A stretch of DNA of 64,000 nt from Allocatelliglobosispora scoriae (lineage in GTDB: Bacteria > Actinomycetota > Actinomycetes > Mycobacteriales > Micromonosporaceae): positions 2,852,001-2,916,000 of the forward strand of contig NZ_JACHMN010000003.1 of NCBI RefSeq assembly GCF_014204945.1, read 5' to 3'. Shown one piece after another: positions 41,817-50,202 of this stretch (its first letter is position 1; each line of letters starts with the position of its first letter). The translations under genes and the position numbers were made by a program. The notes under the pieces are model-generated. The model was given only the letters and a program-made list of their open reading frames with translations. It was not told where the DNA came from and ran no database searches.

Positions 41817-42314
41817 TCAGGTGGTGGCGCAGAAGCTGACCGTGACCCGGACCAGGGTCTGGCGGGCGGCGTCCTGCCAGTCGCGCTGCAGGCTGACGCA
41901 GGCGCCGGGGTTCAGATCGGGGTGGACGGAGAAGTCCACCGAGCCGTGCGCGAACGGCTGCGACCGGAACGCCCCGACCTGGTCGAGCTCGAACTCGACC
42001 GTGAACGGGCTGTCCACGTCGACGCTGCCGAAGCTCACGACCTGGAAGGTCGCCGCGTCGTCGACCGGCAGGCTGCCGCCGAGCCCGGAGCAGACGACGG
42101 TCGGGCGGCCGGGGCTGCTGGCGAAGACCGGCTGCGCGAGCTCGTCGGTGTGCGCGTCGACGCTGCCCTCCAGCATGAGGCAGCCCCGGCCCTGGCTGGC
42201 GACCTGGATGTCGGTGACGGTCACCGAGAAGATGCTCTCGGTGGACTCGAGGACGGGTGCGCCCATCGCCAGGCCCGCCGCAGTGAGTGCAATTACTGAA
42301 AGTGACGAAATCAT
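41817..42314 (-). CDS. Secreted hypothetical protein
   Basis: A 165-aa precursor with a Sec signal peptide (SSLSVIALTAAGLAMGAP). The mature part is acidic and beta-rich with five Cys (GRGCL, VVCSG, GACVS, SFCATT and one more), and patterns such as SVTVTDIQVASQG and TFQVVSFGSVDVDSPFTVEF suggest an Ig-like beta-sandwich. No family was recognised. ATG 42314 was kept since the signal peptide begins there. The A+T-rich region upstream (GCTACAGTTTTAGC) may hold the promoter. It shares a terminator with the CAZyme operon. Confidence 0.6.
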   Translation of the reverse strand: MISSLSVIALTAAGLAMGAPVLESTESIFSVTVTDIQVASQGRGCLMLEGSVDAHTDELAQPVFASSPGRPTVVCSGLGGSLPVDDAATFQVVSFGSVDVDSPFTVEFELDQVGAFRSQPFAHGSVDFSVHPDLNPGACVSLQRDWQDAARQTLVRVTVSFCATT

Positions 42315-42433
42315 GCTAAAACTGTAGCATTTTGTAAGGCAATGTCCGTTGAAAGTAACGGAGAGTAGTTTTTCGGCGATTCACGGGCTAGAGAGTTGAC
42401 ATCGCAAAAAACGAGCCCACGGATTCGGGAAAT

Positions 42434-42514
42434 GCATGATCGCGTTGTTTCCGGGAAACAGTCCCCTCGCAGGCGGGGTGAGGGCACCGCTTCCCGGAAA
42501 CAACGCGATCATGC
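42434..42514. repeat. Long hairpin with 24-bp arms in an intergenic gap
   Basis: Arms 42434-42457 (GCATGATCGCGTTGTTTCCG...) and 42491-42514 are perfect complements; the 33-nt loop holds a second stem (CCCTC / GAGGG). It lies 19 nt beyond the stop of the lamin-tail gene and within the 218-nt gap to the secreted gene. It can be a terminator of the upstream minus-strand gene, but the length and nested structure also fit a dispersed intergenic repeat. Confidence 0.65.
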
Positions 42515-42532
42515 GAGCGGTCGAGGTTCGGA

Positions 42533-43909
42533 TCAGCAGGCGATGGTTCCGCTGCGCAGGGCGTGGCTGCTGGTGTTGCCGTCGTCCGACCACAGCACCG
42601 GCTTCAGGCCGCCGGAGCAGGCCGCCGGGGGAGCGATGGCGAAACCTTCGTTGTTGTAGTTCGACATCCCGGTCGGCCGGTTGTAGGTCGTGGTGGCGGC
42701 GTACCGGCCCTGCGCGTTGACGACCATGGTGACCGCGCGTCCCTGGCAGGTGTCGTCGCAGGCGGCCCAGAGCCGTCCGGTGGCCGGGTCGAACTCCAGG
42801 TCCATGACGGCGGCGAGCCCGCTGGCGATCGTGGCGACCCGGGTGAAGCCGGTGCCCGTCTGGGTCAGTGCGTACGCGTAGACGGTGCCGGTGGCCTCGG
42901 CGGCGACGAAGTAGAGCCCGCTGCCGTGGTTGGCGTAGGAGTTCGGGTCGTAGGCCGCACCGGTGTGCTCGTCCCGGAAGCCCGCCGCCGTCAGAGTCGC
43001 GTCCGGGACCCAGGTGATCCCTTCGAGACCGCTGTTGGCCGCGACCGACGGCAGGTCGGCGGTGAGGTTCCACTCGGCCGTGGCGTTGAGCGTGGTCGCG
43101 GTACCGGCCGCGCTGAATCGCAGAACCTTCTGCAGGCTGGTGCCGCTCTGGTCGTTGTTGCGCTCGGTGACCACCAGGATCCCGTCCGGGGTGACGACCA
43201 CGCCCTCCGCGTCCGGGTCGCCGGAGCCGTTGGCGTAGCGCAGGGTCTTGCCGGCCGACCAGCCGTTCGCGGTGTCCGCCTGCCACAACGAGCCGTTGGG
43301 TATGAGCCGGTAGAGCCTGCCCGGACCGTTCTTCACCGCCCAGACCACACCGGTGCCCTCATAGGACAGTCCGCTGAGGTTGGTGCCGAAGAAGCCGCTG
43401 GTGTCGGCGTTGGCGACGGCCGAGCCGCCCGGCCACGCGCTGGGCGGCGGGGGCGGGCAGGCATTGGCCGAGCCCTTGGTGGCCGCGGTGGTGGTGACGA
43501 AGGAACCGGTCCCGTTGGCGCACCGGCCATAGGTGGTGGAGGCGTGGCTGGTCCAGGAGTAGGTGTCCACCAGCGTGCTGCCGCCGGGCTGGTAGAGCCG
43601 CGCCGAGTCGGCACTTCCCAGTCCGAACGCCGGGTCCACGTCGAGGGCGACGTACCCGCCGGGTGCCAGCGACACGCCCGACCCGATCGTGAACGTGTGA
43701 CTGCTGTCGTTGTCCTTCACCACCCAGCCGGACAGGCTCACCGCAGTGGTGCCGATGTTGGTCAGCTCCACCCAGTCGCCGGGGCTGCCACCGCTGGACT
43801 CGACCTCGTTGATGCGGATGTCCGCGGCGTCCGCGTGTGCCGCCGGGCTGAGCAGTCCGACAGTCGCCACCCCGACGAGGACCGCCATGGTGAGCCGAAA
43901 GATACGCAC
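42533..43909 (-). CDS. Secreted lamin-tail-domain protein
   Basis: A 458-aa exported protein. Sec signal peptide (VRIFRLTMAVLVGVATVG), a lamin-tail domain (IRINEVESSGGSPGDWVELTN, SLSGWVVKDNDSSHTF, GGYVALDVDPAFGLGSADSARLY) and a beta-propeller-like C-terminus (LSGLSYEGTGVVWAVKNGPG, YDPNSYANHGSGLYFVA, VMDLEFDPATGRLWAACDD) with NHL/SdiA-regulated-type blades. Lamin-tail domains occur in bacterial secreted nucleases and phytases; this one has no obvious catalytic motif. GTG 43909 is chosen because GGGAAG is 7 nt upstream and the signal peptide starts there. A hairpin lies immediately upstream. Confidence 0.72.
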   Translation of the reverse strand: MRIFRLTMAVLVGVATVGLLSPAAHADAADIRINEVESSGGSPGDWVELTNIGTTAVSLSGWVVKDNDSSHTFTIGSGVSLAPGGYVALDVDPAFGLGSADSARLYQPGGSTLVDTYSWTSHASTTYGRCANGTGSFVTTTAATKGSANACPPPPPSAWPGGSAVANADTSGFFGTNLSGLSYEGTGVVWAVKNGPGRLYRLIPNGSLWQADTANGWSAGKTLRYANGSGDPDAEGVVVTPDGILVVTERNNDQSGTSLQKVLRFSAAGTATTLNATAEWNLTADLPSVAANSGLEGITWVPDATLTAAGFRDEHTGAAYDPNSYANHGSGLYFVAAEATGTVYAYALTQTGTGFTRVATIASGLAAVMDLEFDPATGRLWAACDDTCQGRAVTMVVNAQGRYAATTTYNRPTGMSNYNNEGFAIAPPAACSGGLKPVLWSDDGNTSSHALRSGTIAC

Positions 43910-43930
43910 AGTGGTTCTTCCCTTCACAGC

Positions 43931-43964
43931 TACGGCGAAGCCCACGATCATGGGCTTCGCCGTA
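43931..43964 (-). terminator. Hairpin between two secreted-protein genes
   Basis: Perfect 14-bp arms TACGGCGAAGCCCA / TGGGCTTCGCCGTA with a 6-nt loop. It lies 62 nt downstream of the stop at 44027 and 21 nt upstream of the next start, so it may end the first transcript or act as an attenuator in the 5' region of the lamin-tail gene. Confidence 0.6.
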
Positions 43965-44026
43965 TCGTTCATCGGGGCCACGGCTGCGAGCTGAACAACG
44001 GACGAACGCAGCGGTGACCCCGGCTG

Positions 44027-45214
44027 TCAGGAATATTTCGCCTGCTCCACGGTGAAGACGTTGCGGGTGCCCTCGTTCTCGCGAACCGTCCACAGCAGAT
44101 CCGGACCGTCGGCGTCCTCCCAGTAGGAGAGCCCTTCGGTCACCGAGACCCAGGTGAACGACTTCGCCGCCGCTCCCGGCTCCCAGTAGTAGAGCGCCTT
44201 GGGCGAGCTCGCCCCGAACCACCAGCGCCCGTTGTGGGACACCGCGCCCTGCACGTGCGGGTAGGTGTAGGTCAGCGCCTCGCTCGCGTGCACCATGCCG
44301 TCGGCGCCCGGCTTGAAGACCTGGGTGGTGGCGTCGAGGGGGAAGCGCACCGCGTGCTTCGTCCCGGTGGTCTCGATCCACTCGGTCGTGACGAGGGAGG
44401 TCTTGGCCCGGTCCAGACCCAGCGTGGACCACTGCAGTCCCGACGAGCCGGCGTTGCGCACGGTGCCGACCGAGGGCAGCACGTACTTGTAGCCCGCCGA
44501 CGTGTAGGTGCCGTCGGCTTGGCGGCCGATGCCGTCTCCGGTGCTGACCTGCCAGATCTTGCGCATGTCGAAGACCTCCAGGCCGACCGAGCCGTTGGAG
44601 ACGTAGAGGTAGTTGCCGTACCAGGAGATGCCCGACGTGTGCATCGTGTAGGCGCTGAAGGTGGGCCTGCCCTGTGCGTCGGTGTAGGGCTTGACCAGCA
44701 TCAGCTTGCGGTACATGTTGGGGAAGTCGGCGTCCCAGTCGGTTAGGATGATCTTGCTGCGGATGGTGGTGTCGCCCCCGCACTCGTCCTTCTGGTACCA
44801 GCTCGTCGCCACGAGCTGGTGGCCGCTGTAGTCACCGCCGGTCGCGTCGCGGGTCGTCGTGAGGCCCTGCGGGAAGGTGTGGCAGTCGGCGGTGTCGTCG
44901 GCGTTGAAGCAGAATCCGTCGACCGTCCCGACCAGGGCGCTGAGCGTGCTGGTGTTGCAGAGCGCCCGGCGGTCGTAGTTGGCGTCGTCCATGACGTTGC
45001 CGACCGTCTTGCTGGGCAGCAGCGCGTCGAGGGCGGCGGCCGCGGCGGCGTACGCGCCATAGTTGACCTTGATGGCGAACGGTGCCGTCGAGACGACCTT
45101 GGGAGTTGCCACCGCGGCCGAGGCCGGCTGGGGCGCCGCTATGAGCGAGACGGCGAGGCCGGCCACGATGACCAGGCCCGTCCTGGCCCACCGATGGGAA
45201 CGGAGTCGGCGCAT
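44027..45214 (-). CDS. Secreted hypothetical protein
   Basis: A 395-aa exported protein with a Sec (possibly Tat) signal peptide (RWARTGLVIVAGLAVSLIA, cleavage near ASA-AVAT). The mature part begins with FAIKVNYGAYAAAAAALDALLP and contains HTSGISWYGNYLYVSNGSVGLEVFDM, LPSVGTVRNAGSSGLQWS and HNGRWWFGASSPKALYYWEPG, which look like beta-propeller blades. No known family was recognised. ATG 45214 follows AAGGAG. Upstream are two GTAGCGGA direct repeats, an operator-like pattern. Confidence 0.65.
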   Translation of the reverse strand: MRRLRSHRWARTGLVIVAGLAVSLIAAPQPASAAVATPKVVSTAPFAIKVNYGAYAAAAAALDALLPSKTVGNVMDDANYDRRALCNTSTLSALVGTVDGFCFNADDTADCHTFPQGLTTTRDATGGDYSGHQLVATSWYQKDECGGDTTIRSKIILTDWDADFPNMYRKLMLVKPYTDAQGRPTFSAYTMHTSGISWYGNYLYVSNGSVGLEVFDMRKIWQVSTGDGIGRQADGTYTSAGYKYVLPSVGTVRNAGSSGLQWSTLGLDRAKTSLVTTEWIETTGTKHAVRFPLDATTQVFKPGADGMVHASEALTYTYPHVQGAVSHNGRWWFGASSPKALYYWEPGAAAKSFTWVSVTEGLSYWEDADGPDLLWTVRENEGTRNVFTVEQAKYS

Positions 45215-45278
45215 GAGCACTCCTTCGAGAGTCGCAGTTCGTGCCCTATCGGGCGAAGTGCTTCTCATGCTCACGATG

Positions 45279-45297
45279 TCCGCTACAGATCCGCTAC
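45279..45297 (-). promoter_or_regulatory. Direct repeat GTAGCGGA, 11-bp period
   Basis: Two identical octamers on the minus strand start 11 bp apart (45297 and 45286), 65-83 nt upstream of the start at 45214. Spacing of one helical turn is typical of OmpR-type response-regulator boxes. No such regulator gene is adjacent. Confidence 0.4.
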
Positions 45298-45322
45298 GAA
45301 ACGGCACCAATCATCGTCGATG

Positions 45323-46330
45323 TCATGCTTCCCTCAGCAGCCGCATCACCTCGGCGGTCAGAGCCGGGTCGACCGGGTAGGGCGTGTAGAGCGAGATCCG
45401 GCCGACCGTCGCGCCGAACCGCTCCCGCAGCCCGGCGGCGACCTGCGCGGCATTCCCGCTGACGGCGAAGGTCGACAGCACCGGGTCGTCGATCGCGGCA
45501 CCCATCTCCTTCCAGGCGCCCTGCCGCGACAGCAGGTTGAGCCGCTCACCCAGGTCGCCCCAGCCGTGCTGGTCCAGCACCGGCCGGTAGGACGGGGTCG
45601 AGCCGTAGAACGCGATCTGCTGCCGGATCGCCGCCTCCGCGATGGCCCGCTCCCGCTCGTCGGCGCCGAGCACCGCCAGCACCGGCAGGCAGAACGTGAA
45701 CCCGTCGAGCGAACCGCCCCGGCCCTTCCTGACCGCGGGCACCGTGTGCTCGGCCAGGTAAGCCGGGGTGGTGAAGCTGTGGCACAGCACGCCGTCGGCG
45801 ACCCGCCCCGCGACCTCGGCCATCCGCTCGCCGACCGCCGCCAGCAGGATCGGCGGGTTGCCGTGCGGGTTGGGGCCCGGGTTGAAGAACTCCGTCATCA
45901 GCGTATGGGTGTAGAACGCACCCTTGAAGTGCAGCCGGTCGCCGGTCGACCAGGTCCGCCAGATCGCCCGGACGGCGGCGATGAACTCCTCCATCCGCGC
46001 GGCCGGCCGGCTCCAGGGCATGCCGAAGCGGCGCTCGATGTGGGCCTGCACCTGCGAGCCGAGGCCGAGCTGGAACCGGCCGCCGGAGAGGAGCTGCACG
46101 TCGTTGGCCTGCATCGCGACCGTCATCGGGTTGCGGGCGAACGCGACGGCGATCGACGACTGCAGCGTGATCCGCTCGGTGGCGCGGGCGGCCAGGGTCA
46201 GCCCGGTGAAGACGTCGTGGCGGGTCTCGGGCACGCCGAGCCCGTCGTAGCCCGCCGCCTCGGCGGCCACGGCAGCGGCCTCCACCTGGAACGGCGTCGC
46301 CGCGATGTCGGCGCCGAAGTCGACGAGCAT
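45323..46330 (-). CDS. LLM-class F420-dependent oxidoreductase
   Basis: A 335-aa luciferase-like monooxygenase-fold protein of the TIGR03617 type: MLVDFGADIAATPFQ, AEAAGYDGLGVPETRHDVF, RITLQSSIAVAFARNP and RFQLGLGSQVQAHIERRFGMPWSRP. These use F420 (rarely FMN) to oxidise or reduce small molecules; the substrate is unknown. ATG 46330 follows GGGGG at 5-nt spacing. It is divergent from the PLP enzyme gene with a 220-nt gap in which no clear operator was seen. Confidence 0.88.
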   Translation of the reverse strand: MLVDFGADIAATPFQVEAAAVAAEAAGYDGLGVPETRHDVFTGLTLAARATERITLQSSIAVAFARNPMTVAMQANDVQLLSGGRFQLGLGSQVQAHIERRFGMPWSRPAARMEEFIAAVRAIWRTWSTGDRLHFKGAFYTHTLMTEFFNPGPNPHGNPPILLAAVGERMAEVAGRVADGVLCHSFTTPAYLAEHTVPAVRKGRGGSLDGFTFCLPVLAVLGADERERAIAEAAIRQQIAFYGSTPSYRPVLDQHGWGDLGERLNLLSRQGAWKEMGAAIDDPVLSTFAVSGNAAQVAAGLRERFGATVGRISLYTPYPVDPALTAEVMRLLREA

Positions 46331-46550
46331 GAATCCCCCTGCGTGGTAGTGGCCGGGCAATCGTCGCAGACCCGTCCGGCATCGGACGGCGCGGATCGCT
46401 GGTCGGCCGATCGGGGGTGAGGAATCCATCCTGATCGCTCTACGCATCCACCGGTCGTCCTGACATGATCATCGCAGTCGGCCCCCGGCGCAGCGGGCGG
46501 ATCGCCAGCGACGATCCACTCAGCGGCGACGCCGCAGACCTGGAGCTCCG

Positions 46551-47813
46551 GTGCCTTCCCTCTTCGACAAGTGCAACCGTTTCACCACCGCTCGGGACCT
46601 GCAGAACGCGGGCACCTACCCCTACTTCCGCCCGATCTCGGAGTCCGCCGACACCGTCGTCGTCATCGACGGCGAGGAGCGGATCATGATGGGCTCCAAC
46701 AACTACCTCGGCCTCACCCACCACCCGGAGGTGCTGGGTGCCGCCCGGGAGGCCCTGCGGCGCTACGGCTCCGGCAGCACCGGCAGCCGCCTGCTCAACG
46801 GCACCCTGGACCTGCACGGGGAGCTCGAACGGGAACTCGCCGCCTTCCTCGGCAAGGACGACTGCCTCGTCTTCTCCACCGGATACCAGGCCAACCTGGG
46901 CCTCATCTCGACCCTGGTCGGGCGCGGCGACCTGGTCCTGCTCGACAAGCTCGACCACGCCTCGCTGCTCGACGGCGCGAAGCTCTCCTACGGCGAGGCG
47001 CGCAGGTTCCGCCACGGCGACCTCGGGGAGCTGGCGGCCCGGTTGTCGCAGGTCGCCGACGGCACCGGGGTCCTGATCGCGGTCGACGGTGTCTTCTCCA
47101 TGGACGGTGACATCGCCGACCTGCCCGGCCTCGCCGCGCTCGCCCGGCGGCACGGCGCGGCGCTCGCGGTCGACGACGCCCACGCCCTCGGCGTCCTCGG
47201 CCCGCAGGGACAGGGAACCGCCGGGCACTACGGGATGACCGGCGAGGTCGACCTCATCGTCGGGACCTTCTCCAAGGCGCTCGGCTCGATCGGCGGCTAC
47301 ATCGCCGGAGACGAGCACGTCGTCCACTTCCTGCGCCACCAGTCGCGGCCGCTGATGTTCACCGCGTCGCTGCCCGCGGTCAACACCGCCGGAGTCCTCG
47401 CCGCCCTGCGGGTGCTGCGGCGCGAGCCCGAACGCCGGGCGGCGCTGTGGCGCAACACCGCGCGGCTGCGCGACGGGCTGCGGGCGGCCGGGTTCGACCT
47501 CGGTGCGACCCGGACGCCGATCATCCCGGTGCTCACCGGCACTCCGGAGGCGACCTACCGGATGTGGTCGCGGCTCTTCGAGGCCGGTGTCTTCACCAAC
47601 CCGGTCGTGCCGCCCGCGGTCGCCGCCGCCGGGTGCCGGTTGCGGATGACGGTGACGGCGACCCACACCGACGAGCAGCTCGACCACGTGCTGGACGTAT
47701 TCGTCCGGCTCAGCCGGGAGCTACTCACCGGGCCCGAGGGGCTGGACGGTCGCGATGCGGCTGACATTGAACATTCTGGTGTCCGCACGCGTCCGGCACC
47801 AGGCATGCAGTGA
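46551..47813 (+). CDS. Serine-palmitoyltransferase-like alpha-oxoamine synthase
   Basis: A 420-aa PLP enzyme. NAGTYPYFRPISESADT near the start and MMGSNNYLGLTHHPEVL are characteristic of the SPT/CqsA/KBL group, followed by GSGSTGSRLLNGTLDLHGELE, the DDAHALGVLGPQG motif and PLP Lys242 in GTFSKALGS. Similarity is closest to serine palmitoyltransferase-type enzymes that start sphingoid or aminoketone synthesis. GTG 46551 follows GGAG at 5 nt. The C-terminus extends about 30 residues beyond the usual end and overlaps the convergent helicase-associated gene by 93 nt. It differs clearly from the paralogue at 20 kb. Confidence 0.87.
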   Translation: MPSLFDKCNRFTTARDLQNAGTYPYFRPISESADTVVVIDGEERIMMGSNNYLGLTHHPEVLGAAREALRRYGSGSTGSRLLNGTLDLHGELERELAAFLGKDDCLVFSTGYQANLGLISTLVGRGDLVLLDKLDHASLLDGAKLSYGEARRFRHGDLGELAARLSQVADGTGVLIAVDGVFSMDGDIADLPGLAALARRHGAALAVDDAHALGVLGPQGQGTAGHYGMTGEVDLIVGTFSKALGSIGGYIAGDEHVVHFLRHQSRPLMFTASLPAVNTAGVLAALRVLRREPERRAALWRNTARLRDGLRAAGFDLGATRTPIIPVLTGTPEATYRMWSRLFEAGVFTNPVVPPAVAAAGCRLRMTVTATHTDEQLDHVLDVFVRLSRELLTGPEGLDGRDAADIEHSGVRTRPAPGMQ

Positions 47814-50015
47814 CCCGCCGTGGAGCTCGATCTCCTCGATGACGCGCAGGCTGCTGCTGCCGTTTCCGTCGACATACCCGATGGTGACGGGCAACCTGTT
47901 CTCGACCACATGGGCGAGCACCCGCACCTCGGCGTCGCTGAGCTGCCGGGAATTCGCGCGGAGCGCGGCGAAGGTCGGGGTCGGCTTGGCCGTACTCATG
48001 TCCGGTGCCGCGAGCAGAGCCTTCGCAACCGTCACCGGATCCGCCACCGAGTCCGCAGGAGCGGTGCGGGGCTTGGGCTGGGCAGCGACCGTGGCGCTGC
48101 GGACGGTGGTGCGGACCTCCACGACGGGCTGGCCGTCGGCGGACTCGGCGACGGGGGAATAACCGGCGTCCCGGAGAGCCGCGATGGTCTCCGCGAGGGA
48201 GACGGTTGACGTCAGGACGGTGGGGGCGATCAGGCGCAGGCCGAGTTTGCGCAGGCGGCGGTCGGCCGCGATCTCGGCGAGCAGTGCGGTCTCGTCGCTG
48301 CGCAGGCAGCATCCGGCAGCGATCGCCCGGACGTTGCCGTGGCGGCGCGCGACGTCGTTGAGCAGGTAGGTCAGCGGCTGCGGCAGCCCGTCGGGGGAGA
48401 TCGCGGCGAGCCGGTCGAGGAGTTCGGCGGCGGTATGCCCGGCGTCGAGTGCGCGGCGGACGCTGCCCGGGCTGAAACGCCAGGTGCTCGCGGTGCCGCG
48501 GGTCTCCGGATCCGCGGTGAGATCGAGCAGTTCGGTGAGCTCGGGTGCCGGGGTTCCGGCGACGATGGCGCTGAGGTCGGCCTGCAGCCGGGCGATGCGC
48601 TGCGAGCTGCCGATATCCCCGATCGTCGTGGCGACGTTCCCGCCGCCGAGCAGGGCGTGCCCGGCCGGGCTGACCGCGTCGGCACCGATGAGGCCGAGCA
48701 GTGACGCTTCGCGCCACGTGGCGAGCGCGTGCTCGGGAGTGAACCCGGGACCGAAGGCGGCGGGCCGCTGCCAGATCATCGAGGCGATCAGCGGCGCCGG
48801 ATCCTTGACCGCACTCGACGGTACGAGGGCCGCCTCGCCCAGCAGCGCGGACCGCAGCACCGGGGCGTCCAGCGGGTCGTCGGACGGCTGCAGCGGCACG
48901 AAGGGCAGCCGCCACCAGGCTTCGACGAGCACGGTGAGCCGAGCTGCGGGCTCGCTGCGCAGCCACTCGTCGTAAGCGGCGGTCGGTGCCACCCCCGCCT
49001 CGGCCCGGGCGAGCAGACCGGCGCCCTCGGCGAGGTCCAGGCACAGGAGCGCCTCGTGGTCGGCGCAGCCCATGAGCTTGACGAGCCGCCGGATCTCCCG
49101 GACACCGAGGCCACCGGACTTGAGCGTGGTCAGGGGCGCCCGGTCTGCCTCGCCGAGCAGGGCGGCCGCATGGCGTACCAGCGATGATCCGCTCGCGGCG
49201 GCGGCCCGCGCGATCGTGGCCGGGTCGACCGCGACGCGGGCGACCTGCGGCTGGACCGCGTCGAAGGGCGCGGTATAGGTCTCACCGCGCAGCGCCAGCG
49301 CCACCTCGGCCGGCATGGTCAGCTCGTATCCCCAGTCCGTCCGAACGAGCAGGCCGCACTCCATCGCCCAGCGTTCGGGCTGCTCCGGCCGCCGCCCGCC
49401 GTAGAAGCCGAGGTCGATGAAGTCGACGTCCTCGCCGGTCAGGGCGACGTGGTGCAGCAGATCGCGCACCGCCTCCGGTGCGTCGGCGACGACGGCCCGG
49501 ACGTGCGCGGCGTCGCAGAGTGCGGCGGTCACGGCCGCGAGGGTCTCGGCCTTGCGCGGCGCCGCCGTGACGCGCAGGCCGCGCGCGAAACCCCGCAATT
49601 CCTCGCTGGTACGCCGAGCCAGCGCCTCCTGCACGGAGATGCCCAGTCCGAGGGGCTTGCCGAAGGCATCCCGGACGATCGGCATCAGCACCGGGCGATC
49701 ACCTGTCCGCAGCAGCCCATGGTCGACAAGGGACGCGATCGCGTCTTGGAGAGCGGCCGGATCGGGCCTGCCGAGCAGGTGCCGCAGCGTGATCGGGTCC
49801 GCTTCGCCGCCGAGTGCCGCGATCGCCTCGGCGACCTGCAGGGTCGGCCGGTTGAGCCGCTGCAGGGCGCCGACCACCGACCGGGGGGTCGACAGCCGCT
49901 CGGCGAGCTCGGTCAACGACAGGGGAACGGGCGCGGTCAGGGCATCGGGGCGCCGCTGGAGCAGGCCGGTGAGGCCGTGCTCGCCGAGGTCGCGCATCAC
50001 CATGGCGTCGATCAT
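47721..50015 (-). CDS. Helicase-associated domain protein with C-terminal WYL module
   Basis: A 764-aa cytoplasmic protein. The first two thirds match actinobacterial helicase-associated (XPB-like, Helicase_C_3) proteins: LGEHGLTGLLQRRPDALTAP, LTELAERLSTPRSVVGALQRL, SSLVRHAAALLGEADRAPL and RFSPGSVRRALDAGHTAAEL. The C-terminal 75 residues (LPVTIGYVDGNGSSSLRVIE, ELHGGSLHAWCRTRADTRMFNVSRI) form a WYL module. No Walker motifs are present, so it is not itself an active helicase; a role in DNA-damage signalling or repair is likely but unproven. ATG 50015 follows AGGAG at 7 nt. Tail overlaps the PLP enzyme gene by 93 nt. Confidence 0.85.
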   Translation of the reverse strand: MIDAMVMRDLGEHGLTGLLQRRPDALTAPVPLSLTELAERLSTPRSVVGALQRLNRPTLQVAEAIAALGGEADPITLRHLLGRPDPAALQDAIASLVDHGLLRTGDRPVLMPIVRDAFGKPLGLGISVQEALARRTSEELRGFARGLRVTAAPRKAETLAAVTAALCDAAHVRAVVADAPEAVRDLLHHVALTGEDVDFIDLGFYGGRRPEQPERWAMECGLLVRTDWGYELTMPAEVALALRGETYTAPFDAVQPQVARVAVDPATIARAAAASGSSLVRHAAALLGEADRAPLTTLKSGGLGVREIRRLVKLMGCADHEALLCLDLAEGAGLLARAEAGVAPTAAYDEWLRSEPAARLTVLVEAWWRLPFVPLQPSDDPLDAPVLRSALLGEAALVPSSAVKDPAPLIASMIWQRPAAFGPGFTPEHALATWREASLLGLIGADAVSPAGHALLGGGNVATTIGDIGSSQRIARLQADLSAIVAGTPAPELTELLDLTADPETRGTASTWRFSPGSVRRALDAGHTAAELLDRLAAISPDGLPQPLTYLLNDVARRHGNVRAIAAGCCLRSDETALLAEIAADRRLRKLGLRLIAPTVLTSTVSLAETIAALRDAGYSPVAESADGQPVVEVRTTVRSATVAAQPKPRTAPADSVADPVTVAKALLAAPDMSTAKPTPTFAALRANSRQLSDAEVRVLAHVVENRLPVTIGYVDGNGSSSLRVIEEIELHGGSLHAWCRTRADTRMFNVSRIATVQPLGPGE

Positions 50016-50202
50016 CGGCGGGCTCCTGAATCCGGGGGTTCGCGCGGACGGCGAACGGTCCTGAGACACCGCTACGCTACCCGTCGACCGAATCACCGGC
50101 CGACCCAAGCAGGCACGTCAGCCGTCAGAGCTACGGGTCCGGCTCTTCACCGTCCCGAGGACCGCTGGACGCTCCGCCGTGGCGGTGCGGAGGGAACCGG
50201 GT

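Noticed and set aside
47721-50015. Functional XPB-type helicase
   Set aside because: No Walker A or DEAD/DEAH motif is present; only helicase-associated and WYL-like regions are visible.
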